Shown in pieces: positions 1-9,170 of a stretch of DNA of 64,000 nt (positions are counted from its first letter, which is position 1; each line of letters begins with the position of its first letter). The position numbers and the translations under genes are program-made. This DNA is from Acidobacteriaceae bacterium KBS 83 (GTDB taxonomy: Bacteria > Acidobacteriota > Terriglobia > Terriglobales > Acidobacteriaceae). Below the pieces are notes generated by a model. The model was not told where the DNA came from and made no database searches. It was given only the letters and a program-made list of their open reading frames with translations. Location of the stretch: NCBI GenBank assembly GCA_000381585.1, contig KB906734.1:1-64000 (forward strand), given 5' to 3'.

Positions 1-344
<344 letters not shown>

Positions 345-424
345 TGCGCTTCTCCTGATCTCCGCGTCCGCTCCCGGCCGCGTCTCAACAGCGTGACCAT
401 CACGTCACGCACATTTCTGTCGAA

Positions 425-2506
425 CTACTTCCCTTGGTTGCGGCCGATGATCTCTTCCGAGATCATGCGGGGCGCCTCTTCGTACCGTGCGAACTGCATG
501 CTGTAGGAGGCGCGACCCTGCGTGGACGAGCGAATGTCATTCACGTAGCCGAACATCTCCTTGAGCGGAACCATGGCCTTGATCACCTGCGACCCACCCG
601 AATGCTCCATGCCCTCGATACGGCCGCGGCGTGAGTTAATGTCGCCAATGATGGTGCCCATGTGCTCTTCCGGCACCGTCACTTCTACTGCCATCATGGG
701 TTCGAGCAGCACCGGGCTGGCCTTCCTGGCCGCTTCCTTGTAGGCCATGGAACCGGCAATCTTGAAGGCCATTTCGTTCGAGTCGACATCGTGATAGCTG
801 CCGTCGTAAAGCACAGCCTTGAAGTCGACCATCTCGTAGCCGGCAAGAATACCGTTATGCAGCGCCTCGCGGATGCCCATCTCCGTCGGCTTGATGTACT
901 CCTTGGGCACCACGCCGCCGCGAATCTCATCGATGAACTCAAAGCCCTTGCCCGCTTCGTTCGGCTCGAGGCGGATCTTTACGTGACCATAGTTGCCCGA
1001 GCCGCCGGTCTGCCGGATGTACTTGCCCTCGGCCTCGGCAGTCTTGCGAATGGTCTCGCGGAAGGCCACCTTGGGCTCGCCCACATTCGCTTCCACCTTG
1101 TGCTCGCGCTTCATGCGGTCGACGAGGATTTCGAGGTGAAGCTCGCCCATGCCACTGATGATGGTCTGGCCGGAATCGATATCGGTCTTCACCTTGAAGG
1201 TCGGATCCTCATCGGCCAGCCGCGACAATGCGACGCCCATCTTCTCCTGATCGCCCTTTGTCTTGGGCTCAATCGCCACAGAGATGACCGGCTCCGGGAA
1301 GGTGATGGCGCTGAGCGCGATCGGCGCCGACGGGGAGCACAGAGTATCGCCCGTCTTCAGTTCTTTGAGGCCGATGCAGGCGCAGATGTCGCCGGCGTAG
1401 ATCTCGGTGATGTCCTCACGCTTGTTGGCGTGCATCTTCACCAGGCGCCCCACGCGTTCGGTCTTGCCGGTGCGCGGGTTTTCGACCGTGTCGCCGGTCT
1501 TGAGCGAGCCCGAGTAGATGCGAATGAAGCCCAGCTTGCCGTACGGGTCGTTGATCAGCTTGAAACCCAGCGCCGAGAACGGCTCGCTATCATCTGCCTT
1601 GCGGATGAGGACCTTCGACGGGTCAGCCGGATCAATACCTTCGACCGGCGGCACATCAAGCGGGCTCGGCAGGTAGTCGACTACCGCGTCGAGCAGCGTT
1701 TGAATGCCCTTGTTCTTGAAGGCCGAGCCACATAGCACCGGGAAGACCTTCATCCCGATCGTCGCCTTGCGCAGAGAGACCTTCAGCTCCTCCGCGGTCG
1801 GAATCTCGCCCTCGAGGAACTTGTGCAGCATGTCATCGTCGTACTCGGCTACCGTCTCGACCAGCTGCATGCGGAAGGCTTCTGCCTTCTTGATCAGGTT
1901 CGCGGGTACAGCTTCGATCGCGTACTCGGCACCCATGGTCTCGTCATCCCAGACGATCGCGCGCATCTCGATGAGGTCGATCACGCCCCGGAAGTTCGCC
2001 TCGGCGCCAATCGGGATCTGGATGGCTACCGGACGCGCGCCCAGCCGCTTGCGGATGGTCTCGATCACATGTTCGAAGTCCGCGCCGGCCTTGTCCATCT
2101 TGTTGACAAAGCAGATGCGGGGCACGTGGTACTTGTCACCCTGCCGCCACACCGTCTCAGTCTGGGGCTGCACGCCGGAGACAGAATCGAACAGGGCCAC
2201 CGCGCCATCGAGGACACGCAGCGAGCGCTCCACCTCGGCCGTGAAGTCCACGTGGCCGGGCGTGTCGATGATGTTGATGCGGATGTTGTTCCAGGTGCAG
2301 GTAGTCGCAGCGGAGGTGATGGTGATACCACGCTCCTGCTCCTGCTCCATGTAATCCATCGTGGCCGTACCCTCGTGCACCTCGCCGATACGATGGGTAA
2401 TGCCCGTGTAGAACAGGATGCGCTCGGTCGCTGTCGTCTTTCCGGCGTCGATGTGCGCCATGATTCCGATGTTCCGGCAACGATTTAGAGGTACTTGGCG
2501 AGCCAC
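425..2506 (-). CDS. fusA: Elongation factor G
   Basis: This translocase GTPase moves tRNA and mRNA through the ribosome. The 693-residue product has the normal family length. All GTPase motifs are visible near the N terminus: AHIDAGKTT (G1), DTPGHVDF (G3), NKMDKAG (G4) and a G5 GSAFKNKG. The C-terminal EF-G IV/V domains follow, with GGVVPKEYI and RRGRIEGME. It lies 90 nt downstream of rpsG and 80 nt upstream of tuf and is presumably cotranscribed with rpsL-rpsG. Long open frames on the opposite strand are codon-bias shadows. Confidence 0.98.
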   Translation of the reverse strand: MARQVPLNRCRNIGIMAHIDAGKTTATERILFYTGITHRIGEVHEGTATMDYMEQEQERGITITSAATTCTWNNIRINIIDTPGHVDFTAEVERSLRVLDGAVALFDSVSGVQPQTETVWRQGDKYHVPRICFVNKMDKAGADFEHVIETIRKRLGARPVAIQIPIGAEANFRGVIDLIEMRAIVWDDETMGAEYAIEAVPANLIKKAEAFRMQLVETVAEYDDDMLHKFLEGEIPTAEELKVSLRKATIGMKVFPVLCGSAFKNKGIQTLLDAVVDYLPSPLDVPPVEGIDPADPSKVLIRKADDSEPFSALGFKLINDPYGKLGFIRIYSGSLKTGDTVENPRTGKTERVGRLVKMHANKREDITEIYAGDICACIGLKELKTGDTLCSPSAPIALSAITFPEPVISVAIEPKTKGDQEKMGVALSRLADEDPTFKVKTDIDSGQTIISGMGELHLEILVDRMKREHKVEANVGEPKVAFRETIRKTAEAEGKYIRQTGGSGNYGHVKIRLEPNEAGKGFEFIDEIRGGVVPKEYIKPTEMGIREALHNGILAGYEMVDFKAVLYDGSYHDVDSNEMAFKIAGSMAYKEAARKASPVLLEPMMAVEVTVPEEHMGTIIGDINSRRGRIEGMEHSGGSQVIKAMVPLKEMFGYVNDIRSSTQGRASYSMQFARYEEAPRMISEEIIGRNQGK

Positions 2507-2596
2507 GGTCTCTTCTCTCTCAACTTCCCGCCAGCCGTCAGGCCAGCGTCATTTCTACGGTTAATCTGTGCTGCTATCCGACTTCTCTCCAGTGAA

Positions 2597-3067
2597 CTAC
2601 CAGCGGTAATGCGCGAATGCCTTGTTGGCCTCAGCCATGCGATGGATGTCTTCCTTCTTCTTCATCGCGGCGCCGCGGCCGTTTGCGGCATCCAGCAGTT
2701 CGTTGGTCAGCTTGTCGACCATGCCCTTCTCTCCGCGGGCGCGGCCAAAGGTCACCAGCCAGCGGATCGCGAGCGATGTGCGGCGGTCCGGGTTGACCTC
2801 GATTGGCACCTGGTAGTTCGCGCCGCCTACGCGCCGGGTCTTCACCTCAAGCAGCGGCTTGCAGTTCTCGACCGCCTTCTTGAAGAGCTTCAGGGCCTCG
2901 TCGCCGCCCTTCTGCTCCAGGTTGGTCATCGCGGTGTAGAAGATGGCCTGCGCGGTCGACTTCTTGCCGCCCCACATCATCGAGTTCACGAACTTGGTCA
3001 CCAGAGTGGAGTTGTAGACCGGATCGGCCGCTACCTCGCGCTTGGCAATGTGTCCTTTTCTGGGCAT
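2597..3067 (-). CDS. rpsG: 30S ribosomal protein S7
   Basis: S7 nucleates assembly of the 30S head and contacts mRNA and tRNA at the exit site. The 156-residue protein starts [20 protein letters not shown] and contains [16 protein letters not shown] and [14 protein letters not shown], all typical of S7, at the standard length. It lies 30 nt downstream of rpsL and upstream of fusA, the canonical str operon arrangement. Confidence 0.98.
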   Translation of the reverse strand: MPRKGHIAKREVAADPVYNSTLVTKFVNSMMWGGKKSTAQAIFYTAMTNLEQKGGDEALKLFKKAVENCKPLLEVKTRRVGGANYQVPIEVNPDRRTSLAIRWLVTFGRARGEKGMVDKLTNELLDAANGRGAAMKKKEDIHRMAEANKAFAHYRW

Positions 3068-3097
3068 CGCTTCCTTACCTTTTCCTGACTTTCCGTC

Positions 3098-3481
3098 TTA
3101 CTTCGCCGCTGTCTTGGGGCGTTTCGCGCCATACTTCGAGCGTCCTTGCTTGCGATTGGCAACACCTACGGAATCGAGCGAGCCGCGCACCACGTGATAG
3201 CGCACTCCGGGCAGGTCCTTCACACGGCCGCCGCGGATCAGCACGATCGAGTGCTCCTGCAGGTTGTGGCCGATGCCGGGGATGTACGTCGTCACCTCGA
3301 TACCGTTGGTAAGCCGGACGCGGGCCACCTTGCGCAGTGCCGAGTTCGGCTTCTTGGGCGTCTGCGTGTAGACGCGGGTGCATACACCACGCCGCTGCGG
3401 CGAGCCCTGCAATGCCGGGCTCGCGGTCTTGTACCGCGGCGCCGTACGACCCTGCTTCACTAGCTGATTGAATGTCGGCAA
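3098..3481 (-). CDS. rpsL: 30S ribosomal protein S12 (TTG start)
   Basis: S12 sits in the decoding centre. The conserved segments are [30 protein letters not shown] and [13 protein letters not shown]. Both lysines whose substitution classically gives streptomycin resistance (in PKKPNS and RVKDLP) are present. The longest open frame reaches base 3586, but S12 proteins begin M-P-T-x-N-Q-L. The TTG at 3481 falls exactly there and is preceded by AAGGAG eight or so bases upstream, so I use it. This gives 127 residues, the usual length. It is the first gene of the operon. Confidence 0.95.
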   Translation of the reverse strand: MPTFNQLVKQGRTAPRYKTASPALQGSPQRRGVCTRVYTQTPKKPNSALRKVARVRLTNGIEVTTYIPGIGHNLQEHSIVLIRGGRVKDLPGVRYHVVRGSLDSVGVANRKQGRSKYGAKRPKTAAK

Positions 3482-3885
3482 TCCAGTACTCCTTACCCTT
3501 TTCTCAAACCAACTCATAGCCCGCGAGCCGCCATCCAGTGAATCATGCCGCACGCACGCAACGTGCCTCAGGCATGACTTACGCATGTCCGCTTCGCGTC
3601 TGCTTCGCTTCCTATCTCAGACAGGAACCAGGACGTTAGCCGCACGCGACGGGAACCCAGGATTGACCCGGAATCCGGTACCAGTTCAGCTCCGTTTCGA
3701 AGTTCCGGCCCGCATAGCCCTTCCAGGTGAAGGGTGTCGCAGGCACCGATGCGATCTTCGTCCTCTTACCTCAGAGGAACCGCAGAAGAGACCCAGCTTC
3801 CGGCCTGCACTCTGTGGGATCCCGTCTGGCACCCGCCTTGCGCTCCGTTACAACATGCGCAGGACGTGCCTCGAGGAACCTTTTG
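3482..3885 (-). other. Long 5' leader of the str operon
   Basis: This stretch of about 400 nt lies between the promoter at 3886-3914 and the rpsL start and holds no convincing gene. An in-frame extension of rpsL to 3586 exists but has no S12-like sequence and no good ribosome site. I did not find a recognisable riboswitch or terminator. Such a long leader on a ribosomal operon could host regulation, but nothing in the sequence proves it. Confidence 0.4.
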
Positions 3886-3914
3886 AGAATAACAAGCGTT
3901 TGGGAAGTGGTCAA
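3886..3914 (-). promoter_or_regulatory. Sigma-70 promoter of the str operon
   Basis: On the minus strand, TTGACC (3909-3914) and TATTCT (3886-3891) are separated by exactly 17 bases. Transcription would start near 3880 and read into rpsL. Confidence 0.65.
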
Positions 3915-4021
3915 TAAAACGCGTTGAATTTGTAAGCGCAATCGGACTTCCTCAGGACATGGGGGCGCGATTCGCCATCAGCGGAGTTGTTTTTTGGAAG
4001 CACGAGCCGCCTTTCGACGCC

Positions 4022-5467
4022 TTAGAGGTCCAGATAGACCGGCGTCACGGAGATTGGCACATGGACCTCGCCACCCAGTAACCGGGCCTGGAGCGTCTTG
4101 CCCAGAGCATCGATCGCCGACACAGTATTTGCGCTCCATTTCAAGCGGAAGAGGACCGGCGGCGCATCCTCGCCGGAAAACAAGTCACCCTTCTGCCAGA
4201 CTACATAGAGCGAACCGCGCTGACCGCGATCGACGCGAAACAGGAAGATCTCCGGTTGACCGGGAGTGTCTATTTGCGTGACCCGCTCAAGGTCACGGAA
4301 GGCGGTCGCCATCCGCGCATAGGCCTCCGCTATGGGGAAACGCCGCGTGAGCGCGCCATTTTCCTCCCCCACCATCCCGATTTTGCCGAACATCAATGTC
4401 ATCAGCTCGTTGCGATCTCCATGCGTGTGGAGAAATTGCCAATAAAGCGTCTTCTTGATACCTGCCGCGAAGGCAAAGAGATTGCGCATCACAAGTTCCC
4501 GCGCCTGGATGCGTGCGAGAGTGGCATCGAGTTCGGGCGGGCAATCCTGCATAAACATCTGCGTCTCGGGTGGAAGCGTGCTCATGACTTCGTAAAGGTG
4601 TTCGATCTCCGCTGCTACCGGATTCGCTTCAGCCTGCCCGCCGGCAACAGTTTGCGACCAGGCAGCAACCCATGGGCGATATTGCCTGTTTGCCGCGAAT
4701 TGGAAGAGCGAAGGGCCGCCGTACTCCGTGCAAACGATGGGTTTCTCATAACCGAGGCGATGCATCTTTTCACGCATGAACTCGATGCGCGGCCGGATCG
4801 TGTAGGGATCGCCGTATAGACGCAAGTCAAAGATGTCAAAGATATTGCGTCCCTCATCGAGCACGTAATCGAAGAAGCGAAGTCCCGCTTCCTGCATGGA
4901 GAATGGGGGCTTGTCAGTGATGGTCGGTGGCACAAACAGGCCGTCGTATCCACCAGCGATGACTTTGGCGTCTGGGTCTGCGTCCTTTACGGCGCGATAG
5001 AAGATTTCCAGTCCGGAGACGAACTCCTCTTTTGTCCCCGCCCAGAAGACCGGGTTATTGGGTTCAGCGTCGTTCTGCCAGTAACGCACCTTTCCCCGAC
5101 AATGACGCACTAGTTCGTAGACAAAGCGGTAGTAGTGCTCCGGCTGTTTCGCCGGCGAGGGTGGCAGCATCTCCGCCGACGTCCGGGTCGCCCACTTCGA
5201 GGAAGAGAACAGCGCTATGAGGCCCTCTTCAGGGCTCTCCAGTTGATTTACGAAGGCATCGACAGTATTCCAGTCGAAGCTTCCCTTCTCCGGTTCGATT
5301 TGGTTCCAGATCAGGTAAACCTTGGTGAAGCCGGCACCGAGCTTTCGCAATTCGGGCATGTAGGTTGCCGCCTGTATGCCTCCGTAGCCATACAGGAAGG
5401 CCCAGGCAATGCCGAGCGGCGAACCCGGCAGCGTGATCTGGTGTGTATCGATATCGTCGTCGTTCAT
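4022..5467 (-). CDS. Glycoside hydrolase-like protein (clan GH-A type TIM barrel)
   Basis: A 481-residue protein without an evident signal peptide. The segment YWQNDAEPNNP (Glu about 135) resembles the N-x-E-P acid/base motif, and IVCTEYGGP (Glu about 248) resembles the nucleophile motif, of clan GH-A glycosidases such as GH5/GH39. The spacing of about 113 residues and the preceding IEPEKGSFDWN strand fit a TIM barrel. The C-terminal ~100 residues look like a beta domain. Substrate is not predictable. Its start overlaps the stop of the upstream membrane-protein gene by four bases (ATGA), so the two are probably translationally coupled. Confidence 0.7.
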   Translation of the reverse strand: MNDDDIDTHQITLPGSPLGIAWAFLYGYGGIQAATYMPELRKLGAGFTKVYLIWNQIEPEKGSFDWNTVDAFVNQLESPEEGLIALFSSSKWATRTSAEMLPPSPAKQPEHYYRFVYELVRHCRGKVRYWQNDAEPNNPVFWAGTKEEFVSGLEIFYRAVKDADPDAKVIAGGYDGLFVPPTITDKPPFSMQEAGLRFFDYVLDEGRNIFDIFDLRLYGDPYTIRPRIEFMREKMHRLGYEKPIVCTEYGGPSLFQFAANRQYRPWVAAWSQTVAGGQAEANPVAAEIEHLYEVMSTLPPETQMFMQDCPPELDATLARIQARELVMRNLFAFAAGIKKTLYWQFLHTHGDRNELMTLMFGKIGMVGEENGALTRRFPIAEAYARMATAFRDLERVTQIDTPGQPEIFLFRVDRGQRGSLYVVWQKGDLFSGEDAPPVLFRLKWSANTVSAIDALGKTLQARLLGGEVHVPISVTPVYLDL

Positions 5468-6162
5468 GCGTGTGACTCCCCGACAGGCGCCTCGTCGGCA
5501 CTCGTCGCCTTCATCTCCGAAAGCTGCTCATCAACCATGCGGTGCGTCCTGCGCCCCATGAGCGCGCTGAAGCCCATGAGCACCGCGATCGCCGTCAGAT
5601 GAGGCACATTCGAGAGCCAGGCGGCACGCTCCACGGGGAACCGGTAAACAACGATGACGCGCAGCACGGAGTCGACAAGACACGCCACTCCCCATCCCAC
5701 GCTGGCTACTCGCAATGTGTTGCGGAACTGCGGTGACCGCTCCCAGCAACGCGCAAAGACCGTGGCGCGCACTGGGTCACCCCTGGTGCCCATCTGCAAC
5801 GCGCCGTCATAAGTGAGAGGCTTTCCGCGAAATGATGTCGCAATGAGATAAACGCCCGCGACTGCTGTGTAGAGCGAAGGCTTTGCCAGCAGAAAGCGCG
5901 GGTCGTGCCACACGAAGAGCAGCACGATGGACAGCCCGAGTTCGACCATCACCAGGATGCCCAGGCGATCGATGCGCCGCCGGCGCAATGTGTTGATGGT
6001 TGTGCTGCCTAATGCGATGGCCGAGCCGAGCAGAAGTCCCCACATCGGCGGTACGCCCAACTTGCTCAGCACAAAGTACGCCGCCATGGGCGCAACTACA
6101 TCCACCGCATAGCCCAGGAAGACAATAGATGGGGTGGCCGGGTTCGCCTCTTTGGTTTTCAT
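5464..6162 (-). CDS. VC0807-like integral membrane protein
   Basis: The product has about five hydrophobic segments (e.g. PSIVFLGYAVDVVAPMAAYF, MWGLLLGSAIALGS, LGILVMVELGLSIVLLFVW, LTAIAVLMGFSALMG). It resembles the VC0807/septation-A-like membrane family, whose function is unknown. The open frame extends to 6195, but that would overlap the marR stop. The ATG at 6162 has a CGGAG ribosome site just upstream and gives 232 residues starting MKTKEANPATP. It sits 14 nt after marR and overlaps the glycosidase gene by four bases, so the three genes form one unit. Confidence 0.7.
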   Translation of the reverse strand: MKTKEANPATPSIVFLGYAVDVVAPMAAYFVLSKLGVPPMWGLLLGSAIALGSTTINTLRRRRIDRLGILVMVELGLSIVLLFVWHDPRFLLAKPSLYTAVAGVYLIATSFRGKPLTYDGALQMGTRGDPVRATVFARCWERSPQFRNTLRVASVGWGVACLVDSVLRVIVVYRFPVERAAWLSNVPHLTAIAVLMGFSALMGRRTHRMVDEQLSEMKATSADEAPVGESHA

Positions 6163-6176
6163 AGCACTCCGGTGGT

Positions 6177-6659
6177 TCAGGACTTCTCCTGCCAACTACG
6201 GCCTCGCTGGTCGCGAGTATGCGCAGCGTCTTCGCGCTGGACAACCTTGGCCTTTGAAGTCTCGAGCTTGCTCAGCAGGGCGCCCAGCATGCGGATCTCC
6301 TCCTGGCTCCAGTCCGCAAGAAACCCCTCGAAGCGCGAAAGCCCGAATGCGTGCAGCTCCTCAAGGTGCTTGCGTCCTCTACCGGTCAGTGCGGCGAAAC
6401 ACGAGCGCCCGTCGCCAGGATCGGCAGTAAGCGTGAGAAAGCCCGCCTGCTCAAGCGACTGCAGCTGACGCGAGATCGTCGACTGATGTACGTCCAGAGC
6501 CGCGGCAAGCTCCGACGGTCGTGCACGCTCGGTAGTAGCGAGAAGTTGCAGCAGTGACAGCGTTGCAGCATTGCCTTTTCTGCTGGCGCGTGCCGTGCTC
6601 GTGACGGTGGCCATCAGCGCAGCCACCATGGCACGAATCTCGTCTTTGCGGCTTGTCAT
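6177..6659 (-). CDS. MarR-family transcriptional regulator
   Basis: A 160-residue winged-helix regulator. The recognition region LAAALDVHQSTISRQLQSLEQAG and the wing LTADPGDGRSCFAALTGRGR match the MarR family, whose dimers bind palindromes and release DNA on ligand binding or oxidation. It starts eight bases from a 37-bp perfect palindrome at 6668-6704, which also lies upstream of the divergent S9 peptidase, so it likely controls both directions. It heads the unit marR - membrane protein - glycosidase. Confidence 0.85.
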   Translation of the reverse strand: MTSRKDEIRAMVAALMATVTSTARASRKGNAATLSLLQLLATTERARPSELAAALDVHQSTISRQLQSLEQAGFLTLTADPGDGRSCFAALTGRGRKHLEELHAFGLSRFEGFLADWSQEEIRMLGALLSKLETSKAKVVQREDAAHTRDQRGRSWQEKS

Positions 6660-6667
6660 TTCGAGAT

Positions 6668-6704
6668 CCTATTATATTTGCATGCGGCATGCAAATATAA
6701 TAGG
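6668..6704. promoter_or_regulatory. Perfect 17-bp inverted repeat: probable MarR operator and divergent promoter
   Basis: CCTATTATATTTGCATG (6668-6684) and its exact reverse complement (6688-6704) flank a CGG spacer. Each arm contains TATAAT reading outward (6696-6701 on +, 6671-6676 on -), so bound regulator would cover a -10 box for both divergent transcripts. No strong -35 is seen. Confidence 0.75.
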
Positions 6705-6768
6705 AGCGACAACGACTGAACCTTCCACCGCGTTGGCGTGCAGCTACCGAGCGCGGAATGCTGTTAGC

Positions 6769-8847
6769 ATGCAGCCCATGAGTTTTTTGTGCCGACGTAC
6801 CCTGCCTTTTCTGCTTTGCTTCCTTGCAGTTCCTTTCACAGCCGTGGCGGCGAATGCGACCGACACCCATCCACCCGCGAACCCGAAAGTGCGGGCGATT
6901 CTGGCCGATCTCGGCAAAGCACGGAACCTGGGACAAACATCGCTTTCGTCCGACGGAAAGCACCTGGCCTGGACGGAGCGGGAGCACGGTAACGCAAGCC
7001 GGATCATGGTGAGCGACGCGCGCGGAGAGGGCTCCGAGCAGATCGACATAGGAACCGACTGCACGGCGAGCGATCCCCTATGGTCTCCGGACTCCCGAGC
7101 GCTCCTCTTTGAAGGTGACTGCGGCAAGGACGGCCAGAACGACCTCTATGTAACCACTTTGAACGCAAAGCCGCAGCAGATCACCCACTTGAAGGGCTTC
7201 GTCGAGCACGCGGCATGGTCACCCGATGGCGACCGCATCGGCTTTCTCTATGTGCCGGGTGCCACGCGACCTGCGGGAGCACTGGCGGCAATGAAGCCGC
7301 CATCGGGCGTGATCGGGGTGGAAGGCCTCGAAATCCAGCGAATCGCTGCCGTAAACTCGCGCGGCGGTGAGGTCGAACTGCTCACTCCGGAGAAGCTGCA
7401 TGTCTATGAGTTCGACTGGTCGCCCGATTCCAAAAAGCTGGCTTACGTGGCCGCCCCGCCGCCAGGTGAGAACAACTGGTGGGTGGCACAGCTTTATACC
7501 GCTCCGGCAACGCCAAATGCTCAGCCCACCAGCATCGTGGACCCGCAGAAGGATTCCGGATCACTGCACGGTTTGCAGATGGCGGTGCCTCGCTGGTCTC
7601 CGAATGGCTCGCAAATCGCTTTCATCGGCGGCCTGATGAGCGACCAGGGCGCTACCGGCGGGGATGTCTACCTGCTGCCCTCGGCGGGTGGCCCGGCAGT
7701 GAACCTGACACCGAACGTCTCAGTGACCTCAGTATGGCCGTACTGGAGAGACGATCACACTCTGCTCGTCTCCGAGGTATCCGGCGGCAACAGCCGGATC
7801 GCGTCTTACACGATCTCTGAATCCGGCTCTCCAAAGCTCAGCGGCGGCCATGTTTTGCTCGCCACACCCGCGGGCATCAGCGATGGGCGCGAGGCGATGA
7901 GCCTCTCGATCGCGAAGAACGGGACCTTCGCAGTAGCCAGCAGCTCCTTTGAGAAGGCACCCGAGGTCTATACAGGCGGGCTGAAGCCGGATGCGCAGCT
8001 CACCCAGGTCACGCATGTAAATGACGCATTGAAACCGGCCTGGGGCAAAGCCGAGTCCATCGAGTGGACCAATGACGGCTTCCGCATCCAAGGCTGGCTG
8101 ATGCTACCGGCGCATTACGATCCGGCGAAGAAATATCCGCTGGTCGTAATGGTGCACGGCGGCCCATCAAGCGCGGTAGTGCCACGCTGGCCCGGTGCAG
8201 GCTTTGGCGGCGCGCCGCTGAGTGCGATGGATTATTTCGTGCTCGAACCGAATCCGCGGGGCAGCTACGGACAGGGCGAGAAGTTCACCATGGCCAACCG
8301 CAAGGACTTCGGCTACGGCGACCTGCGCGACATTCTGGCCGGTGTCGACGCCGTAGAGAAGAAGTACCCCAGCGTGGACGATAACCGGCTTGGCCTTACC
8401 GGTTGGAGCTATGGCGGCTTCATGACCATGTTCGGCGTGACGCAGACCCATCGCTTCCATGCGGCGGTCGCCGGCGCGGGCATCGCGAACTGGCAGAGCT
8501 ATTACGGCGAGAACTCGATCGACCAGTGGATGCTGCCCTTCTTCGGCGCGAGCGTCTATGACGATCCGGCGGTCTATGCAAAGAGCTCGGCCATCGACTT
8601 CATCCGGAAAGTGAAGACGCCGACGCTCGTGGTGGTAGGCGATCGCGATGGAGAGTGCCCGGCACCTCAATCCTTCGAATTCTGGCACGCACTCAAAGAC
8701 GCGGGTGTGCCGACCCAGCTGGTGGTGTATCCGAACGAAGGCCACGGCTTCCGCACTCCCGAGCACCGCATCGATGTGCTGGAGCGGACGCTGGGCTGGT
8801 TCGATCAGTATCTCGGCGCATCGGTGGTCGCGGCAGCGGGGCGTTAG
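6769..8847 (+). CDS. Exported S9 family prolyl oligopeptidase-like peptidase
   Basis: A serine peptidase of the DPP-IV/acylaminoacyl-peptidase type with an N-terminal beta-propeller (repeated SPDG/SPDSK blades) and a C-terminal alpha/beta-hydrolase domain. The nucleophile is in GWSYGGFMT (Ser about 547), the acid probably in VVGDRDGECP (about 625), and the histidine in NEGHGF (about 659). The open frame reaches 6571, but only from the ATG at 6769 (or 6778) does the protein begin with a signal peptide, RRTLPFLLCFLAVPFTAVAA, which supports this start and export. It is transcribed divergently from marR across the palindrome at 6668-6704. Confidence 0.88.
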   Translation: MQPMSFLCRRTLPFLLCFLAVPFTAVAANATDTHPPANPKVRAILADLGKARNLGQTSLSSDGKHLAWTEREHGNASRIMVSDARGEGSEQIDIGTDCTASDPLWSPDSRALLFEGDCGKDGQNDLYVTTLNAKPQQITHLKGFVEHAAWSPDGDRIGFLYVPGATRPAGALAAMKPPSGVIGVEGLEIQRIAAVNSRGGEVELLTPEKLHVYEFDWSPDSKKLAYVAAPPPGENNWWVAQLYTAPATPNAQPTSIVDPQKDSGSLHGLQMAVPRWSPNGSQIAFIGGLMSDQGATGGDVYLLPSAGGPAVNLTPNVSVTSVWPYWRDDHTLLVSEVSGGNSRIASYTISESGSPKLSGGHVLLATPAGISDGREAMSLSIAKNGTFAVASSSFEKAPEVYTGGLKPDAQLTQVTHVNDALKPAWGKAESIEWTNDGFRIQGWLMLPAHYDPAKKYPLVVMVHGGPSSAVVPRWPGAGFGGAPLSAMDYFVLEPNPRGSYGQGEKFTMANRKDFGYGDLRDILAGVDAVEKKYPSVDDNRLGLTGWSYGGFMTMFGVTQTHRFHAAVAGAGIANWQSYYGENSIDQWMLPFFGASVYDDPAVYAKSSAIDFIRKVKTPTLVVVGDRDGECPAPQSFEFWHALKDAGVPTQLVVYPNEGHGFRTPEHRIDVLERTLGWFDQYLGASVVAAAGR

Positions 8848-9024
8848 GGGTAAAGACCACAGCCAGACAAAGGCAGACAACTTCAGAGAAGATCAGCAAT
8901 CGAATCCGCTGCCTTCGTCCGGGTTGTCCGCAGTTATCTGAAGTGGTCTTGCCCTAGCTCCTGCGTCCCGTCCTGCTTTACACTCGTGACACACGATTCA
9001 CAGTGATCTTCCTGGCAGTGCAAC

Positions 9025-9157
9025 CGTGGCGGCTGGAGGATTTTTCCTGTAGGTGTAGAGGAGTAGCGACAGTTCGTATGGCCTTCCTTGAAGGAAAGGC
9101 ACGCCGAGTGTCTCTTCGCCATCGTACAACAGCAGGAAAAATCCTCCGCCAGCCGTT
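9025..9157. repeat. ~133-bp imperfect palindrome (MITE-like or long RNA hairpin)
   Basis: The outermost arms share GGAGGATTTTTCCTG (9035-9049) with its exact complement (9133-9147). Flanking GGCGGCT/AGCCG elements also match approximately. The centre is GCCTTCCTTGAAGGAAAGGC at 9081-9100, and the intervening arms also pair partly, so symmetry runs through the whole element around about 9090. The rest of the 8848-9170 gap holds no gene I can support. It ends 14 bases before the ATG of the lipoprotein gene. Confidence 0.6.
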
Positions 9158-9170
9158 ACGGGGAGGTTTC

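Noticed and set aside
662-1735. 357-codon plus-strand open frame across fusA
   Set aside because: It is antisense to the well-defined fusA, has no family features and reflects codon bias of the real gene.
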